A stretch of DNA of 64,000 bases from Candidatus Pedobacter colombiensis (GTDB lineage: Bacteria > Bacteroidota > Bacteroidia > Sphingobacteriales > Sphingobacteriaceae). The notes below the pieces were generated by a model that did not search any database, was not told the DNA's origin, and saw only the letters and a list, made by a program, of their open reading frames with translations. Below, piece by piece: positions 44,370-53,614 of this stretch. Location: assembly GCA_029202485.1 (NCBI GenBank), contig CP119313.1:3224001-3288000 (forward strand), written 5' to 3'. Positions within the stretch are counted from its first letter, which is position 1, and each line of letters begins with the position of its first letter. The position numbers were made by a program, and so were the translations under genes.

Positions 44370-47300
44370 TTATAAAGTAAGGTTAATGCCCAAGGAACCA
44401 CTAAAAGGCTGAGGTATACCATTAGATCCAAAATCGGGATCTATATGTAATCTATTTTGTCTCCATAAAACACCAAGGTTTCGGCCATAAAAAAACACAC
44501 TAGCGCTTTTAAATGGTAATTTGTTAAAATTATGCTTAGCTAAATTATAACTCAACCTAATATCCTGTAACCTAATGTGATCCCCCTTTTCAACAAGATC
44601 TTCTGAATAGGTAAAGAACTGATCCAGACCAGTAACCCCGGGATAATTTAGCGCCGGAATATGTGTCAAAAGTTCGTCACCAGGTTTTTGCCAACGCTGA
44701 TTGTAGGCTGTTAAGTTATAGTTCAACCCTGCTGCAGAACCATAATTACTGCCAGAAAAAACACCTACTCTTCTAAAATAATAGTCAAATTTGTAAATGA
44801 TATTGAAGGTCAATTCAAAGTTTTGATAATTAAAAGTATTGATCAGACTACCAAAATATTTTGGAGTAGCTGAACCATGAAATATCAATTGACTGGGATC
44901 TAGCAGACTGTTAATTTTACCATAATCTTTACTCACCACTCCATTCAAATAACCTTGCGGTGCCCCGGCAGCATCCAATCCGGCAGAGGGGAAGCTAAAA
45001 ATGGCATTGTAAGGATAGCCCACTAAAGGATTTTGACTGTTGGAGATGAGTATAGTCGCATTTGACTTTTGTTTTACATCATATTTGGTCACCTTATCGG
45101 TATTAAAGTTGAATAAAAATGTACTCGTCCAAAGGAGTGCCCCAGTTAAATTTCGACTATTCAACTGTATATCAATTCCTTTTGTCTGTAGGTTGGCGCC
45201 ATTACCTTTAAATTGTAAAATGCCCGATTGCATGGCAATGGGGTTATTCCCAATCAAATCGAAAGCATTTTTTTGATAAAAATCAATACTTCCAGTAAGC
45301 ATACTACGCTTAAAGCCGAAGTCGAATCCCAAATTCCAGGTTTTCACGCGCTCCCATCTTAAAGAGGGATTAGGTGGATTTACGAGCCTGGCAAATGTAT
45401 CACCATTGATATTTTGTGAAGAAACTGCTGCAGTGGAGTAAGCGGATACCGTTTTATCCACATTACCATTATAGCCATAAGTTAAACGAAGTTTCAATGC
45501 TGGTAACCATTCCACCTGATAAAATTTTTCTCTATCCAGAATCCATGCTATTCCTGTTGACCACAAAGGGACACCTTTTTGATTCGTTTTCACACCAAAG
45601 ATATTAGATTCGTCCCTTCTCGCGCTTCCAGACAGCATGTATCGGCCTTTATAACCATAAGAAGCATTGATATAGTAGGATTGATTGATATCTATGCCTC
45701 TTGTTAAACCGGGTGCTGTATTAATAGACCCTGAGCCTTGCCCATAATAAAGCTTATATAGTTTTAAAGGGTCTATAGTCCCATTTGCATTGGTTAATGT
45801 TTCAGCATCATAACCATAATAGGTGAGACCAGCTATATTTGAACGGCTGTCACTGCCTTCATAGCCAAGTATAGCTGTGATTTCATGATCATTTGCTATG
45901 ATTTTGTGATAATTTAATTGTGACCGAAAGGATTGTGATTGGAGCACATTGTTGTTTTTACTAAAAATACCCCCTACTGGGATCACCCGATTCACTGTAT
46001 TTCCAGAAATTGAAGTATATCGGTTAATTAAATTTCTGGCAGCGTAGCTATCCGCACCACTAAGCGTTTCCGTATTGGTATATTGATTCAAACTCATATA
46101 ATTGGCACTAATGCCTAAACCCTCAATAATTTTAAAATTTGCACCAACCTTTAGTCGATATTGATCTACTGTGGCCTCCTGGTTGGGAAATAATTCATCA
46201 ATGGGACGAAAATGCCAGTCTAATAATTTGCCCTTGCCTGCTGTATCTACATACGACATTCGATAATCTTTAACTACAGCTAATGAATTCCCATTTTCAT
46301 CTACCAGGCGATCGTAAGGCGTATAAGGCGTATAAGGAACTGTCTTAGTATGGGTTTTAATGGAAGCAATATTCACATCTCCTGATAATTCCAATCGATT
46401 GTTAAATAAACCATAGGTATTATTGAGATTTAAGGTGAGCCGCTCATTATGATTAGGCACACTGCTTTCCAGATTCTTATTGTATCCTCCAGACATGTAA
46501 TACCTATAATTTTCTGTTCCACCCCTTAAATTGAGTTGATATTGTTGCTGTACCCTAGGTCTGTACATATACCGGTTTAGATCGGCTCTGATGTCGTAAC
46601 TTTTCAAAGCATCAATTTTAGCCGCCGAATCTGCACTGGTAATTTTATTATTTTTTCTTTGATTAAAGATCTCCACCCCTGCCGACACTACGTTGTATGG
46701 GTTACTAAAATTGGAGGTAAAAAGACCTTTGGAAAAAAGGTATTGTTCCAAATCAATAAATTCGGCAGCGGACAATTGACCTGGGTAATACAGATCAGGC
46801 TTATCCGTTACCGTTAAGGTGGAAGAGGCTTCAATTTGAAGTTTTTGATTGTTATGCCCGCTTTTTGTGGTAATCACAATCACCCCGTTTCCGGATCTGC
46901 TGCCCCAAATAGAAGAGGCTGCAGCATCTTTCAAAATATTAATATTCTCTACATCAGCTGGATTAATCTGATCAATTGTACCATCATAAGGAAAACCGTT
47001 GACCACGATTAAGGGTTCGGCCCCTGCAAATAGGGTACTCCGGCCATGTATAGAAATTTTAGGGTTGTTGCTGCCTATACCTGAATAGCCACGCGTAAAC
47101 AAAACCCCACTCGTTACCCCATCCAGGCGATCCAGAATATTGGTAGAAACACTACGGTTTATCGTTTTATTATCGATAGTGGTAAAACTCCCCGTAGCCC
47201 GCTCCTTAGGAAGCTCCTGATAACCCGTACTTACAATTTGTACTTCGTTGAGTTTATCGTTTCTCAGCACCAGTTTGATGGTCCCAACATCCTCCTTTGC

Positions 47301-47939
47301 AGGAATCTCTAATGTCTCGCGTCCTAAGTATGAAATTACAAGGATGGACTTCTCTTGTATATTTTTAAAAGTAAAGAAACCCTCTTCATCAGTAACCATC
47401 CATCGTGTATTGTTTTTTACCTTTATGTTAGCCCCTGCTAAACCGCTCCCATTTTCATCAACAATACGACCTTTCACATCAATTGTTTTAAAGGCGGCTA
47501 TTATTCTTCCTATCAATGACTGTTCTGCTGGTTTGATGAAGACATTTTTTTCGTCTATGGTATATACAAACTGTTCATCTGCACATATTTTTTGAAGAAC
47601 TTCGATTAAATCCTTTTCCTTAAAATCGACATTAATCCGCTGAGTAGCCTTTACTTTTTCAGGTGCGTATAGTACATTATAACCTGTTTGTATAGTAATC
47701 TCCTTGAAAAATTCACGAAGTGTTACTCCATTTTTTGTATACGAAATTTTTTGTCCAAAACTACTGGCAGATACCTGTAGTAGACTACTGATTAATAAAA
47801 ATATGACAAGGTTAACTCGCATCAATAGTTTTCGTTTATCAATTTTTGCGACTCTACTTAGCGCAGAGCTCACAATCGTAAGTATTTTAGGCGGGTGCCA
47901 ATATTGGCAATTACCTAGTTTAAAAGTATATAATTTCAT
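44370..47939 (-). CDS. SusC/RagA-family TonB-dependent transducer with STN domain
   Basis: The signal peptide seems to lie at MRVNLVIFLLISSLLQVSAS, so translation may start at 47822 (residue 40 of the long frame); the upstream 39 residues could be non-coding. An STN domain (about 60-140: TLREFFKEITIQTGYNVLYA) precedes a carboxypeptidase-regulatory-like domain (KGRIVDENGSGLAGANIKV), a plug with INPADVENINILKDAAASSIWG, and a barrel ending in GINLTL. The STN domain signals substrate occupancy to the FecR anti-sigma protein encoded upstream. A short tandem TPY repeat occurs near the middle of the barrel. Confidence 0.93.
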   Translation of the reverse strand: MKLYTFKLGNCQYWHPPKILTIVSSALSRVAKIDKRKLLMRVNLVIFLLISSLLQVSASSFGQKISYTKNGVTLREFFKEITIQTGYNVLYAPEKVKATQRINVDFKEKDLIEVLQKICADEQFVYTIDEKNVFIKPAEQSLIGRIIAAFKTIDVKGRIVDENGSGLAGANIKVKNNTRWMVTDEEGFFTFKNIQEKSILVISYLGRETLEIPAKEDVGTIKLVLRNDKLNEVQIVSTGYQELPKERATGSFTTIDNKTINRSVSTNILDRLDGVTSGVLFTRGYSGIGSNNPKISIHGRSTLFAGAEPLIVVNGFPYDGTIDQINPADVENINILKDAAASSIWGSRSGNGVIVITTKSGHNNQKLQIEASSTLTVTDKPDLYYPGQLSAAEFIDLEQYLFSKGLFTSNFSNPYNVVSAGVEIFNQRKNNKITSADSAAKIDALKSYDIRADLNRYMYRPRVQQQYQLNLRGGTENYRYYMSGGYNKNLESSVPNHNERLTLNLNNTYGLFNNRLELSGDVNIASIKTHTKTVPYTPYTPYDRLVDENGNSLAVVKDYRMSYVDTAGKGKLLDWHFRPIDELFPNQEATVDQYRLKVGANFKIIEGLGISANYMSLNQYTNTETLSGADSYAARNLINRYTSISGNTVNRVIPVGGIFSKNNNVLQSQSFRSQLNYHKIIANDHEITAILGYEGSDSRSNIAGLTYYGYDAETLTNANGTIDPLKLYKLYYGQGSGSINTAPGLTRGIDINQSYYINASYGYKGRYMLSGSARRDESNIFGVKTNQKGVPLWSTGIAWILDREKFYQVEWLPALKLRLTYGYNGNVDKTVSAYSTAAVSSQNINGDTFARLVNPPNPSLRWERVKTWNLGFDFGFKRSMLTGSIDFYQKNAFDLIGNNPIAMQSGILQFKGNGANLQTKGIDIQLNSRNLTGALLWTSTFLFNFNTDKVTKYDVKQKSNATILISNSQNPLVGYPYNAIFSFPSAGLDAAGAPQGYLNGVVSKDYGKINSLLDPSQLIFHGSATPKYFGSLINTFNYQNFELTFNIIYKFDYYFRRVGVFSGSNYGSAAGLNYNLTAYNQRWQKPGDELLTHIPALNYPGVTGLDQFFTYSEDLVEKGDHIRLQDIRLSYNLAKHNFNKLPFKSASVFFYGRNLGVLWRQNRLHIDPDFGSNGIPQPFSGSLGINLTL

Positions 47940-48030
47940 ACCTTCGTTTAGTTTTGAGTTATTACATGAAATAGTTCAGCAATTATTTTATCCCGGCAAT
48001 TGTATCGGGAAAGGGTTGACTCAAAATATT

Positions 48031-48060
48031 ACTGGGTAGTGCTTCGAACCACTACTCAGT
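48031..48060 (-). terminator. Hairpin between fecR and susC, possible attenuator
   Basis: Arms ACTGGGTAGTG (48031-48041) and CACTACTCAGT (48050-48060) pair with one G-T around an 8-nt loop. On the minus strand only TAATATTTT follows, so termination would be weak. Partial read-through from the sigma-fecR unit into susC is likely. Confidence 0.5.
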
Positions 48061-48160
48061 TTCTTTTTTATCTCCCCAAAAGATCTTCCGATCTCTTATT
48101 CTTCTTGTAGTAAAAATCTAGTCATTTAGTTTAGTGTTTTTTAGGTTTGTGTAGGGTAAT

Positions 48161-49438
48161 TTATTGGGTGCTTTTATATTTAATTACAGTAATTTTACGA
48201 CAATCTATTTTAAATCTGGCTGCTCCTGTTTGCGTGATTGCATTCAATGTTCCTGCAATATTGCTATAACGTGATACAGAGCCATCTAATAGTTTACGCC
48301 TTATGCTTTCATGTTCGTACTCCACTTCAACGTTGTACCAGCGCGAAATTTGGCGCATCACAGTTTCCATATTAGCATTATTAAAAGTAAACAGACCATT
48401 TTTCCATGCAATTGCATCGGCTATATTTACTTCTTGTACTTTCATTTGATTATATCCACTTACAATTGACTGTTCCCCAGGCTTAAGAATAATAAAGGAT
48501 TCAACATCACTACCTCCCCGCCCCTTGGGCACCCCTCCTGAATCAGGAGGGGAATTAACTGTTCTAACTTTTACTGAGCCTTCTAATAATGTAGTCATTA
48601 TAACTCCCTCATCCTGATAGGCATTTATATTAAAATGGGTGCCCAACACCTCTATCTCCTGCTTATCTGTGGTAACAATGAAAGGATGTTTTTTATCTTT
48701 AGCTACCTCAAAGTATGCTTCGCCGCTAAGAGCAACCTTACGCACAGAGCCACGCTCAATAAGCACCATACTATAAGATATACTCGAAGCAGCGTTAAGC
48801 CATACTTTTGTACCATCAGGTAGTTTAATTTGATATTGTCCACCTTTCGGGGTTGCTAATGTGATATGCTGATCTCCTGTTGGCTCAGTAGGAGTATCCT
48901 TTATTGGGAGCTGCTTACCAGGGGTTAAAACTGCTGTACCGTCATCATAACTCAATTTGTCTAGGTCAACCACTACCCCATTTTTCGCATCACTTAACGT
49001 TATCTTTTTGCCATTGGCAAGTGTTAGCGTTGCCGTATTTTTACCTGCAACAATATCAGGGCTATCATGTAGTTTATCATCCGATAAGTTTTGATATGAA
49101 TAAAACCATATCCCTAGTCCCATAACTAAAAACATTGATGCTGCCACAGCAACCTTCCACCATAATTGCAAACCTTTCGGCTCTTGTGGAGTTACCGATA
49201 TTTTAGCGAATTCTAACTGATTAACAAGTCCTGCATATAACCTATTACTCTTCTCTGCGGAAAGTGGAAAATCATCAGGAAGTGTATTCCAATCTCTATC
49301 CAACACTTCATGCATTTCTTCAGTTATACCATTTTCACGGATATAAGCTAAAAGCTGATCATATTCCTCTTTGCTAATCTGATGATCTGCATAGCGCTGT
49401 AATAGACCCTGAAAATACGTATAGTTTGATGTCTCCAT
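48161..49438 (-). CDS. fecR: FecR-family anti-sigma factor with an in-frame palindromic repeat
   Basis: The cytoplasmic N-terminus has the YADHQISKEEYDQLLAYI helices, and a transmembrane helix lies at about 87-107 (VAVAASMFLVMGLGIWFYSY). The periplasmic part has a FecR domain (ITLATPKGGQYQIKLPDGTK, VWLNAASSISYS) and a DUF4974 C-terminus (NANMETVMRQISRWYNVEVEY). Between TLLEGSVKVRT and FIILKPGEQ lie about 17 residues, VNSPPDSGGVPKGRGG, encoded by a palindromic DNA repeat. The reading frame is kept, so the protein is probably functional. It passes the TonB-transducer signal to the sigma factor encoded upstream. Confidence 0.93.
   Translation of the reverse strand: METSNYTYFQGLLQRYADHQISKEEYDQLLAYIRENGITEEMHEVLDRDWNTLPDDFPLSAEKSNRLYAGLVNQLEFAKISVTPQEPKGLQLWWKVAVAASMFLVMGLGIWFYSYQNLSDDKLHDSPDIVAGKNTATLTLANGKKITLSDAKNGVVVDLDKLSYDDGTAVLTPGKQLPIKDTPTEPTGDQHITLATPKGGQYQIKLPDGTKVWLNAASSISYSMVLIERGSVRKVALSGEAYFEVAKDKKHPFIVTTDKQEIEVLGTHFNINAYQDEGVIMTTLLEGSVKVRTVNSPPDSGGVPKGRGGSDVESFIILKPGEQSIVSGYNQMKVQEVNIADAIAWKNGLFTFNNANMETVMRQISRWYNVEVEYEHESIRRKLLDGSVSRYSNIAGTLNAITQTGAARFKIDCRKITVIKYKSTQ
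48507..48555. repeat. Palindromic repeat inside the fecR coding sequence
   Basis: The plus-strand order is TCACTACCTCCCC, GCCCCTTGGGC, then ACCCCTCCTGAATCAGGAGG and GGAATT; the last block is palindromic. It matches the intergenic copy at 38473-38516. On the coding strand it is read as SPPDSGGVPKGRGG with no frameshift or stop. Confidence 0.8.
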
Positions 49439-49525
49439 TTTGTTTCTTGTATTTCGTCAGTATGACTGCTTATAATAGTATATACACTGAGAAATGAAAC
49501 AGGGAGTAGTCCGACAGGAAAAAAA

Positions 49526-50125
49526 TTAATTTTTATACATGAATAACATGAAATACCAAAGTAAACCATAATTATTAAAATGGATGCGTAACGACTTTAA
49601 AGCTTCTGCGCTGTGCTTTTTTACGGTTTCTTTTGAGATTTGCAACTTTTCTGCAATTACCTTCTGCGAAAGACCTTCGTCTCTGCTCATCCTGAAAACT
49701 AATTGTTGTTGTTTGGGCAATTTAAGTATTGCTCGTTCGGTAAAGATCTCTAGATCTGCCAGGTTTAATGCTTCCTCAGTACTGTTACATATGTCTTCAT
49801 AATTATTCCAGAGCACATCATGCGCAACTTTTGACCTTGATGCTCCTCGCATTCTATTCAAACAAAGTCGCTTACAAGTGGTGTATAGCAAGGCTTCAAC
49901 GGGATATTCCGTATCTAGACTCTGCCTGTAAGCCCAAAAATTTAAAAAAGTATCATGAACCGCCTCTTCTGCTTCCTCTCTATTGTTCAGGTATCGTAAA
50001 CTAAAATGAAATAGCTTTTTATGCCAGCTATCAAACACTTGTTTAAAAGCGGCTTGACTATCCTGTTTTAACAAGGTAGTTAATTCTTGATCAGTATGTA
50101 TTTTATAAGCATTCATGTATCCCAT
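49526..50125 (-). CDS. ECF-type RNA polymerase sigma factor (FecI-like)
   Basis: Sigma-70 region 2 (about 20-85: AAFKQVFDSWHKKLFHFSLR, EEAVHDTFLNFWAYR) and region 4 (about 130-180: ILKLPKQQQLVFRMSRDEG, then IAEKLQISKETVKKHSAEAL) are both complete. The 199-residue length is normal; Met at position 4 (50116) is an alternative start. The fecR gene follows after 87 nt. It should direct transcription of the downstream susC-susD-tlpA genes when the TonB transducer is occupied. Confidence 0.93.
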   Translation of the reverse strand: MGYMNAYKIHTDQELTTLLKQDSQAAFKQVFDSWHKKLFHFSLRYLNNREEAEEAVHDTFLNFWAYRQSLDTEYPVEALLYTTCKRLCLNRMRGASRSKVAHDVLWNNYEDICNSTEEALNLADLEIFTERAILKLPKQQQLVFRMSRDEGLSQKVIAEKLQISKETVKKHSAEALKSLRIHFNNYGLLWYFMLFMYKN

Positions 50126-50492
50126 TTTTTATTAATAAATAATTAAAAACTTGCAACCCATAAAAGCAACCCCAATGTGAAGATCAACAATAAATTAATT
50201 AATTACCAATAAAAAGTAGAAATTGTTATTTATTCATCAAAAGCGCCCTAAACGTTAAAAAGAGAAAGGAAAAGTTTTACCACAAAGTTAACTTTGTGGT
50301 GCAAAAAATAGATCACCTTTCTCGATGATAAACTAAAGATGTCCTATTGTTCTTTTCATTCACAGTAGTGTCTCATAATTAATTCCAATGAAAATCACAT
50401 AACAAATGACTTAAAGGCGACCGCCAAAAAGCCCCCTGAGCCTATTAAAATGCTTACAGTGGGCTTTTTAGCTTATTTAAAACGATTTTTAA
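50126..50492. other. Border interval between the sigma operon and the conjugative element
   Basis: There is no gene here. It contains a 22-bp perfect palindrome at 50279-50300 (half-site ACCACAAAGTT) and a terminator at 50428-50471. The element end may lie here, but no integrase gene or attachment-site duplication was found. Confidence 0.5.
50428..50471 (-). terminator. Rho-independent terminator of the conjugative-element operon
   Basis: On the minus strand AAAAAGCCCACTG pairs imperfectly with CAGGGGGCTTTTT around a long loop and is followed by GGCGG. It lies 21 nt after the stop of the last gene in the element, at 50493. Confidence 0.6.
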
Positions 50493-50867
50493 CTATGGAT
50501 GATAAAGCAAGTTAACAGCTATTTTAAACTTGTTATTTTCATTTTTATGCTCTGCATACTTTACTATCCCATCATTCACAAACATATAGGTATTGCTAAA
50601 AAATAGCTGATCGGCAAAAACGGTACTACTTTTCATCATATTAAACTTATGTCGTTTTAAAATCCCTAATGTTTCATTTGATAGGGCTAACCAAAAATGA
50701 AATGATAAAAACCCGTTATCCCATTCTTTTAAAAGAACTTCCTTCCGTTCTTCCAAATCAATACAAATGTTGTTAAGGTGTTCCAAAAATAACGGCAATT
50801 CTTCAGGAAACAGATCAAATAGTAGTTTAGCTTTACCAGTATTGGTTAATTCCTCTAATGTTTTCAT
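50493..50867 (-). CDS. Hypothetical protein, distal gene of the conjugative element
   Basis: The 124-residue protein starts MKTLEELTNTGKAKLLFDLF, is helical and acidic, and contains aromatic residues (LSFHFWLALSN). The C-terminus (NNKFKIAVNLLYHP) is a strand plus basic end. No family is recognised. It follows a 69-residue gene by 14 nt and is closed by a terminator, so the two form the end of an operon. Confidence 0.55.
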   Translation of the reverse strand: MKTLEELTNTGKAKLLFDLFPEELPLFLEHLNNICIDLEERKEVLLKEWDNGFLSFHFWLALSNETLGILKRHKFNMMKSSTVFADQLFFSNTYMFVNDGIVKYAEHKNENNKFKIAVNLLYHP

Positions 50868-50881
50868 ATCTAGATTATTTA

Positions 50882-51091
50882 TTATGCGGTTAATGATTGT
50901 TTAATTCTCAATAGATTCAGCTTCGTATATATATCTTTCCAATATTTTGTCCGCCTAATGGCAAAAATTGCCTGTTCTTCGCTCGGCTGATCATACAGGT
51001 ATGTTAAGTACATAGCCACCTGAAAAATAGCCTCTTTTAAGTCGGTAACCTCCAATAGATTACCGTCTAAATCTGTGATGTAGTGATTCAT
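50882..51091 (-). CDS. Small hypothetical protein of the conjugative element
   Basis: The 69-residue product reads MNHYITDLDGNLLEVTDLKE and then helices (AIFQVAMYLTYLYDQPSEEQ). Such short proteins often accompany DUF932 genes in Bacteroidota elements. There is no signal peptide or metal motif. It lies 69 nt after the DUF932 gene and 14 nt before the next gene. Confidence 0.55.
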   Translation of the reverse strand: MNHYITDLDGNLLEVTDLKEAIFQVAMYLTYLYDQPSEEQAIFAIRRTKYWKDIYTKLNLLRIKQSLTA

Positions 51092-51160
51092 ATTTTAAAA
51101 GGTTAGAGTTAAAATGATTTTTTGGGTACATACAGATTAAAGGAGGAATTGCTCCCCCGT

Positions 51161-52252
51161 TTAATAGTCATGTTCGCTAAGAATGGTATTACCATTTTTG
51201 GCAAAATCGGTACAGAGGTCAAAAGCCTTTTGACCACGTTTTAAGCCTGTCCCGTACATAATTGATTTCAGTTTACTTTCATCATCCTTGTAATTGCACA
51301 CATTTTGATAGTAGCCTGTGATTGAATTATATGCACCAAACAAAGTACCTTTTGTGGTTTCCTGCTGTTGGGATGGGCTGGACATTGCATACTCCAATAC
51401 GTTCTCAACGGTATTTTTATACAAAGTTGAAAATTCGTCTAACTGACCAGAGCGTAACGCCTCGGTAGTTTCTTTATTAGGAGACATAGCAACCTGAATT
51501 AATTCTTTCAGTTTACTATCTGTAATTCTGATTGTAGCCCAATTGTTATAAACTTGTTCCAATTCATTGGCTAACTGATTGGTTAATCCTAGAAGTGTAT
51601 GAGCTATTTTTAATCGGTACTGTACGTTGGAAGTGTGTTTAATACGTATACAGTTGGTTTTATTGCGCATTGCTGCGTTTAAAGTGTTGTTACAAACGAT
51701 GCGAATAGGCGTAAATGCAGCGGTAATAGAACCTAAACCATCGTGAGAAGTTGTAAGGAAAAGATATTTTTCTATGCAATCGTTTCGACCTACACGAATA
51801 TAATCGGGCAGTTTAGCGGTAATAAATATGCGCTCACCTTTGCCCAATGCCCCGGCTGTTTCATACAAAATACCTTCTCCACCACCAACAATACTGTCAA
51901 AAAAATCAAATGCTTGTACATTCTGTACTATCTCATAATCTTTACCGACTACGCCCAGCACATCATCGGTATCAGTCCGCAGCGTGGCGAAATAATTAGG
52001 CACTAAAATACCCGCAGTCAATTCGTCAAAATAATCATCCGCATCGGGGTCTTTAAAAGTATCTAAATTGGATTTATCAACCGTAAATAAGGGGCGCTTT
52101 TCAACAACATAATCCAAGCCCGCAAACTTGATGGCCTCGGCGCTAGTTGGATAGTCTTGTACAATTGTGCCTAAATTGTGCCATGCTTTTTCTTTAGTGC
52201 TGAAAAAGCTATATTTTTCTGTTTTTTCGTTGTAATTTAAGTTATGTGCCAT
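51161..52252 (-). CDS. DUF932 phage/plasmid-like protein
   Basis: I place the start at 52252 (MAHNLNYNEKTEKYSFFSTK) because the upstream ATG at 52357 lies within the preceding gene and adds 35 atypical residues. DUF932/TIGR03299 features include AWHNLGTIVQDYPTSAEAIK, FDFFDSIVGGGEGILYETAG, TTSHDGLGSITAAFTPIRIV and CNNTLNAAM. These proteins are widespread in phages, plasmids and ICEs, and their role is unknown. The gene overlaps no other and ends 69 nt before a small orphan. Confidence 0.88.
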   Translation of the reverse strand: MAHNLNYNEKTEKYSFFSTKEKAWHNLGTIVQDYPTSAEAIKFAGLDYVVEKRPLFTVDKSNLDTFKDPDADDYFDELTAGILVPNYFATLRTDTDDVLGVVGKDYEIVQNVQAFDFFDSIVGGGEGILYETAGALGKGERIFITAKLPDYIRVGRNDCIEKYLFLTTSHDGLGSITAAFTPIRIVCNNTLNAAMRNKTNCIRIKHTSNVQYRLKIAHTLLGLTNQLANELEQVYNNWATIRITDSKLKELIQVAMSPNKETTEALRSGQLDEFSTLYKNTVENVLEYAMSSPSQQQETTKGTLFGAYNSITGYYQNVCNYKDDESKLKSIMYGTGLKRGQKAFDLCTDFAKNGNTILSEHDY

Positions 52253-52256
52253 GTCT

Positions 52257-52439
52257 TTATTTATTAAATGGGTTAATTGATTCGGTGAATAAAATTTCAG
52301 TCTCCAGTACTTCAACTTGTTCAGTACTTTTAAAAGTGTAAATGGTATATGTTTCAAAATCTAAAATTGTTTTACAGAGGCTTTCAAATTTGCTTTTCAC
52401 CTCAACACGCACCATTAAGTATAGAATGTGGTTTTTCAT
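52257..52439 (-). CDS. Small hypothetical protein of the conjugative element
   Basis: The start at 52439 (MKNHILYLMVRVEVKSKFES) gives 60 residues; the ATG at 52481 would add 14 that run close to the neighbouring gene. The product has a beta strand with heptad-like helices and a (TYTIYTFKSTEQVEVLETEI) strand pair. It ends 4 nt before the DUF932 start, indicating co-translation. The family is unknown. Confidence 0.55.
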   Translation of the reverse strand: MKNHILYLMVRVEVKSKFESLCKTILDFETYTIYTFKSTEQVEVLETEILFTESINPFNK

Positions 52440-52486
52440 GTTATTAAGGATTAAGCGCCCCCACAGAAACGGGGGGCGCATAGTGA

Positions 52487-53083
52487 TTAACTGGCAGGAA
52501 TTAGGTTTACAATTCCTGTTTCTACTTCTTCTAATTTTTCAGTACACAGACTATTAACCTGCTCGGCCACGCCTTTTATAATCGCAGGATTTTTAGTGGT
52601 AAACGTTTTGCCGTTATCGTCCTTGATGGTCAATAAACAACCTTGATAATAGTTTCCGCCTGTTTCGTCCACATCGTCTTTTAAACTGAGTTCAAATTCT
52701 TCAAGCGTAGAAATGATGGTTTTTAAATTTTCACGATGTTTAATTTTGCGGGCGAGTTCATCCCCTAGTTTTATATGACGGTCTAGTATAGTTTTTTGCT
52801 CGGCTATCCTTTCAGCAATCCCCATTTTGATTTCCATTTTTGTAGGTTCTACAATGGGAGTTTCTATCTCTTTTTCCGATTCAATTATTGGGGCTTCCGT
52901 TTCTATAACATCAGAGGGCTGTCCGTTAAACGCTAAACCATCCGCATTTACTTCCTCAAATGCTTTTGAGGGAGTTAACGCACTTTCATTTGATGGGATA
53001 GCCGAACGAATTGCATCTTTTGCGGTTACGGCTGTGTTGTTTACTTGTCCTTTAGTTCCAGTGATTTTACCTTGATTTTTCAT
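52487..53083 (-). CDS. Hypothetical element protein with a central coiled coil
   Basis: The 198-residue protein opens with a polar, low-complexity part (TGTKGQVNNTAVTAKDAIRS) and an acidic E/P/I-rich linker (ETEAPIIESEKEIETPIVEP). A coiled coil follows (RIAEQKTILDRHIKLGDELA) and then a strand-rich end. This arrangement resembles accessory proteins of plasmid or ICE maintenance modules, but no family can be named. It begins the short operon that runs to 50493. Confidence 0.6.
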   Translation of the reverse strand: MKNQGKITGTKGQVNNTAVTAKDAIRSAIPSNESALTPSKAFEEVNADGLAFNGQPSDVIETEAPIIESEKEIETPIVEPTKMEIKMGIAERIAEQKTILDRHIKLGDELARKIKHRENLKTIISTLEEFELSLKDDVDETGGNYYQGCLLTIKDDNGKTFTTKNPAIIKGVAEQVNSLCTEKLEEVETGIVNLIPAS

Positions 53084-53614
53084 GATTGTGTTTTTTAAAA
53101 TGATAATTGAATTGAATAATTTAAATTGTGTCCGTTTAAGGCAATTGTAACGGCCTGCACTGTTTCGGCTAGGCTTTGGATTCGGTGGGTGGGCTTCTGC
53201 CTTTTGTTGCGTTCATGGTACTATGGGTTTTAAAAATATAGTCGGCGGGAGCCTCCTCGCCTTAATGTCGTACTTGACCTGAATCCAATCTTTTTTTTGC
53301 AAGACAAGGCTTTGCCAAAAAAAAAACCTCGTGAGCGAAGCGAGCAGGGAAGATTTTTTTTGAGCAAACCCGAAGGGTTTAGCCTTGACGGAAAAAAGAT
53401 TGTTCGGACATTTGTACCTATTAAGGCTGAGAGGGCTTTTTATTTACTTAATGCACGTATTTCACTTAATAAGGAGAGTGGAAATTGAGGCTATAGGATT
53501 AGCCTGTTGCTATTCCACTTGGGTACTTTAGGGTAAGAAAAAAAGAATGGAAGGAAAAAAGAGGCAAAAAAAAGCCTGAATGGAAACATTCAGGCTTGTG
53601 TAGGATTGGGAGGG
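53084..53614. other. Structured non-coding region of the conjugative element
   Basis: No convincing gene is seen in 530 nt. Short inverted repeats cluster here: GGCGGGAGCCTCCTCGCC near 53240, GTGAGCGAAGCGAGC near 53330 and AAACCCGAAGGGTTT near 53370. TTGGATTCGGT near 53175 is matched by the near-complement ACCTGAATCCAA near 53280. An open 63-codon frame (53297-53488, plus strand) crosses them. Such a region could be an oriT or regulatory hub, but nick sites are not recognisable. Confidence 0.5.
53572..53597 (-). terminator. Terminator of the histone H1-like gene
   Basis: An 11-bp perfect stem (AAGCCTGAATG at 53572-53582, CATTCAGGCTT at 53587-53597) with a GAAA/TTTC loop is followed on the minus strand by seven T. 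It lies 17 nt after the stop of the gene at 53615. Confidence 0.85.

Noticed and set aside
46305..46345. 9-bp tandem repeat in the second susC (TPYTPY)
   Set aside because: Short in-frame Pro-Tyr-Thr repetition is common in SusC barrels.
53297..53488. Open 63-codon frame on the plus strand (MQDKALPKKKPRERSEQ...)
   Set aside because: It crosses short hairpins and A-runs, is oriented against the operon, has no start signal and looks like translated structured DNA.
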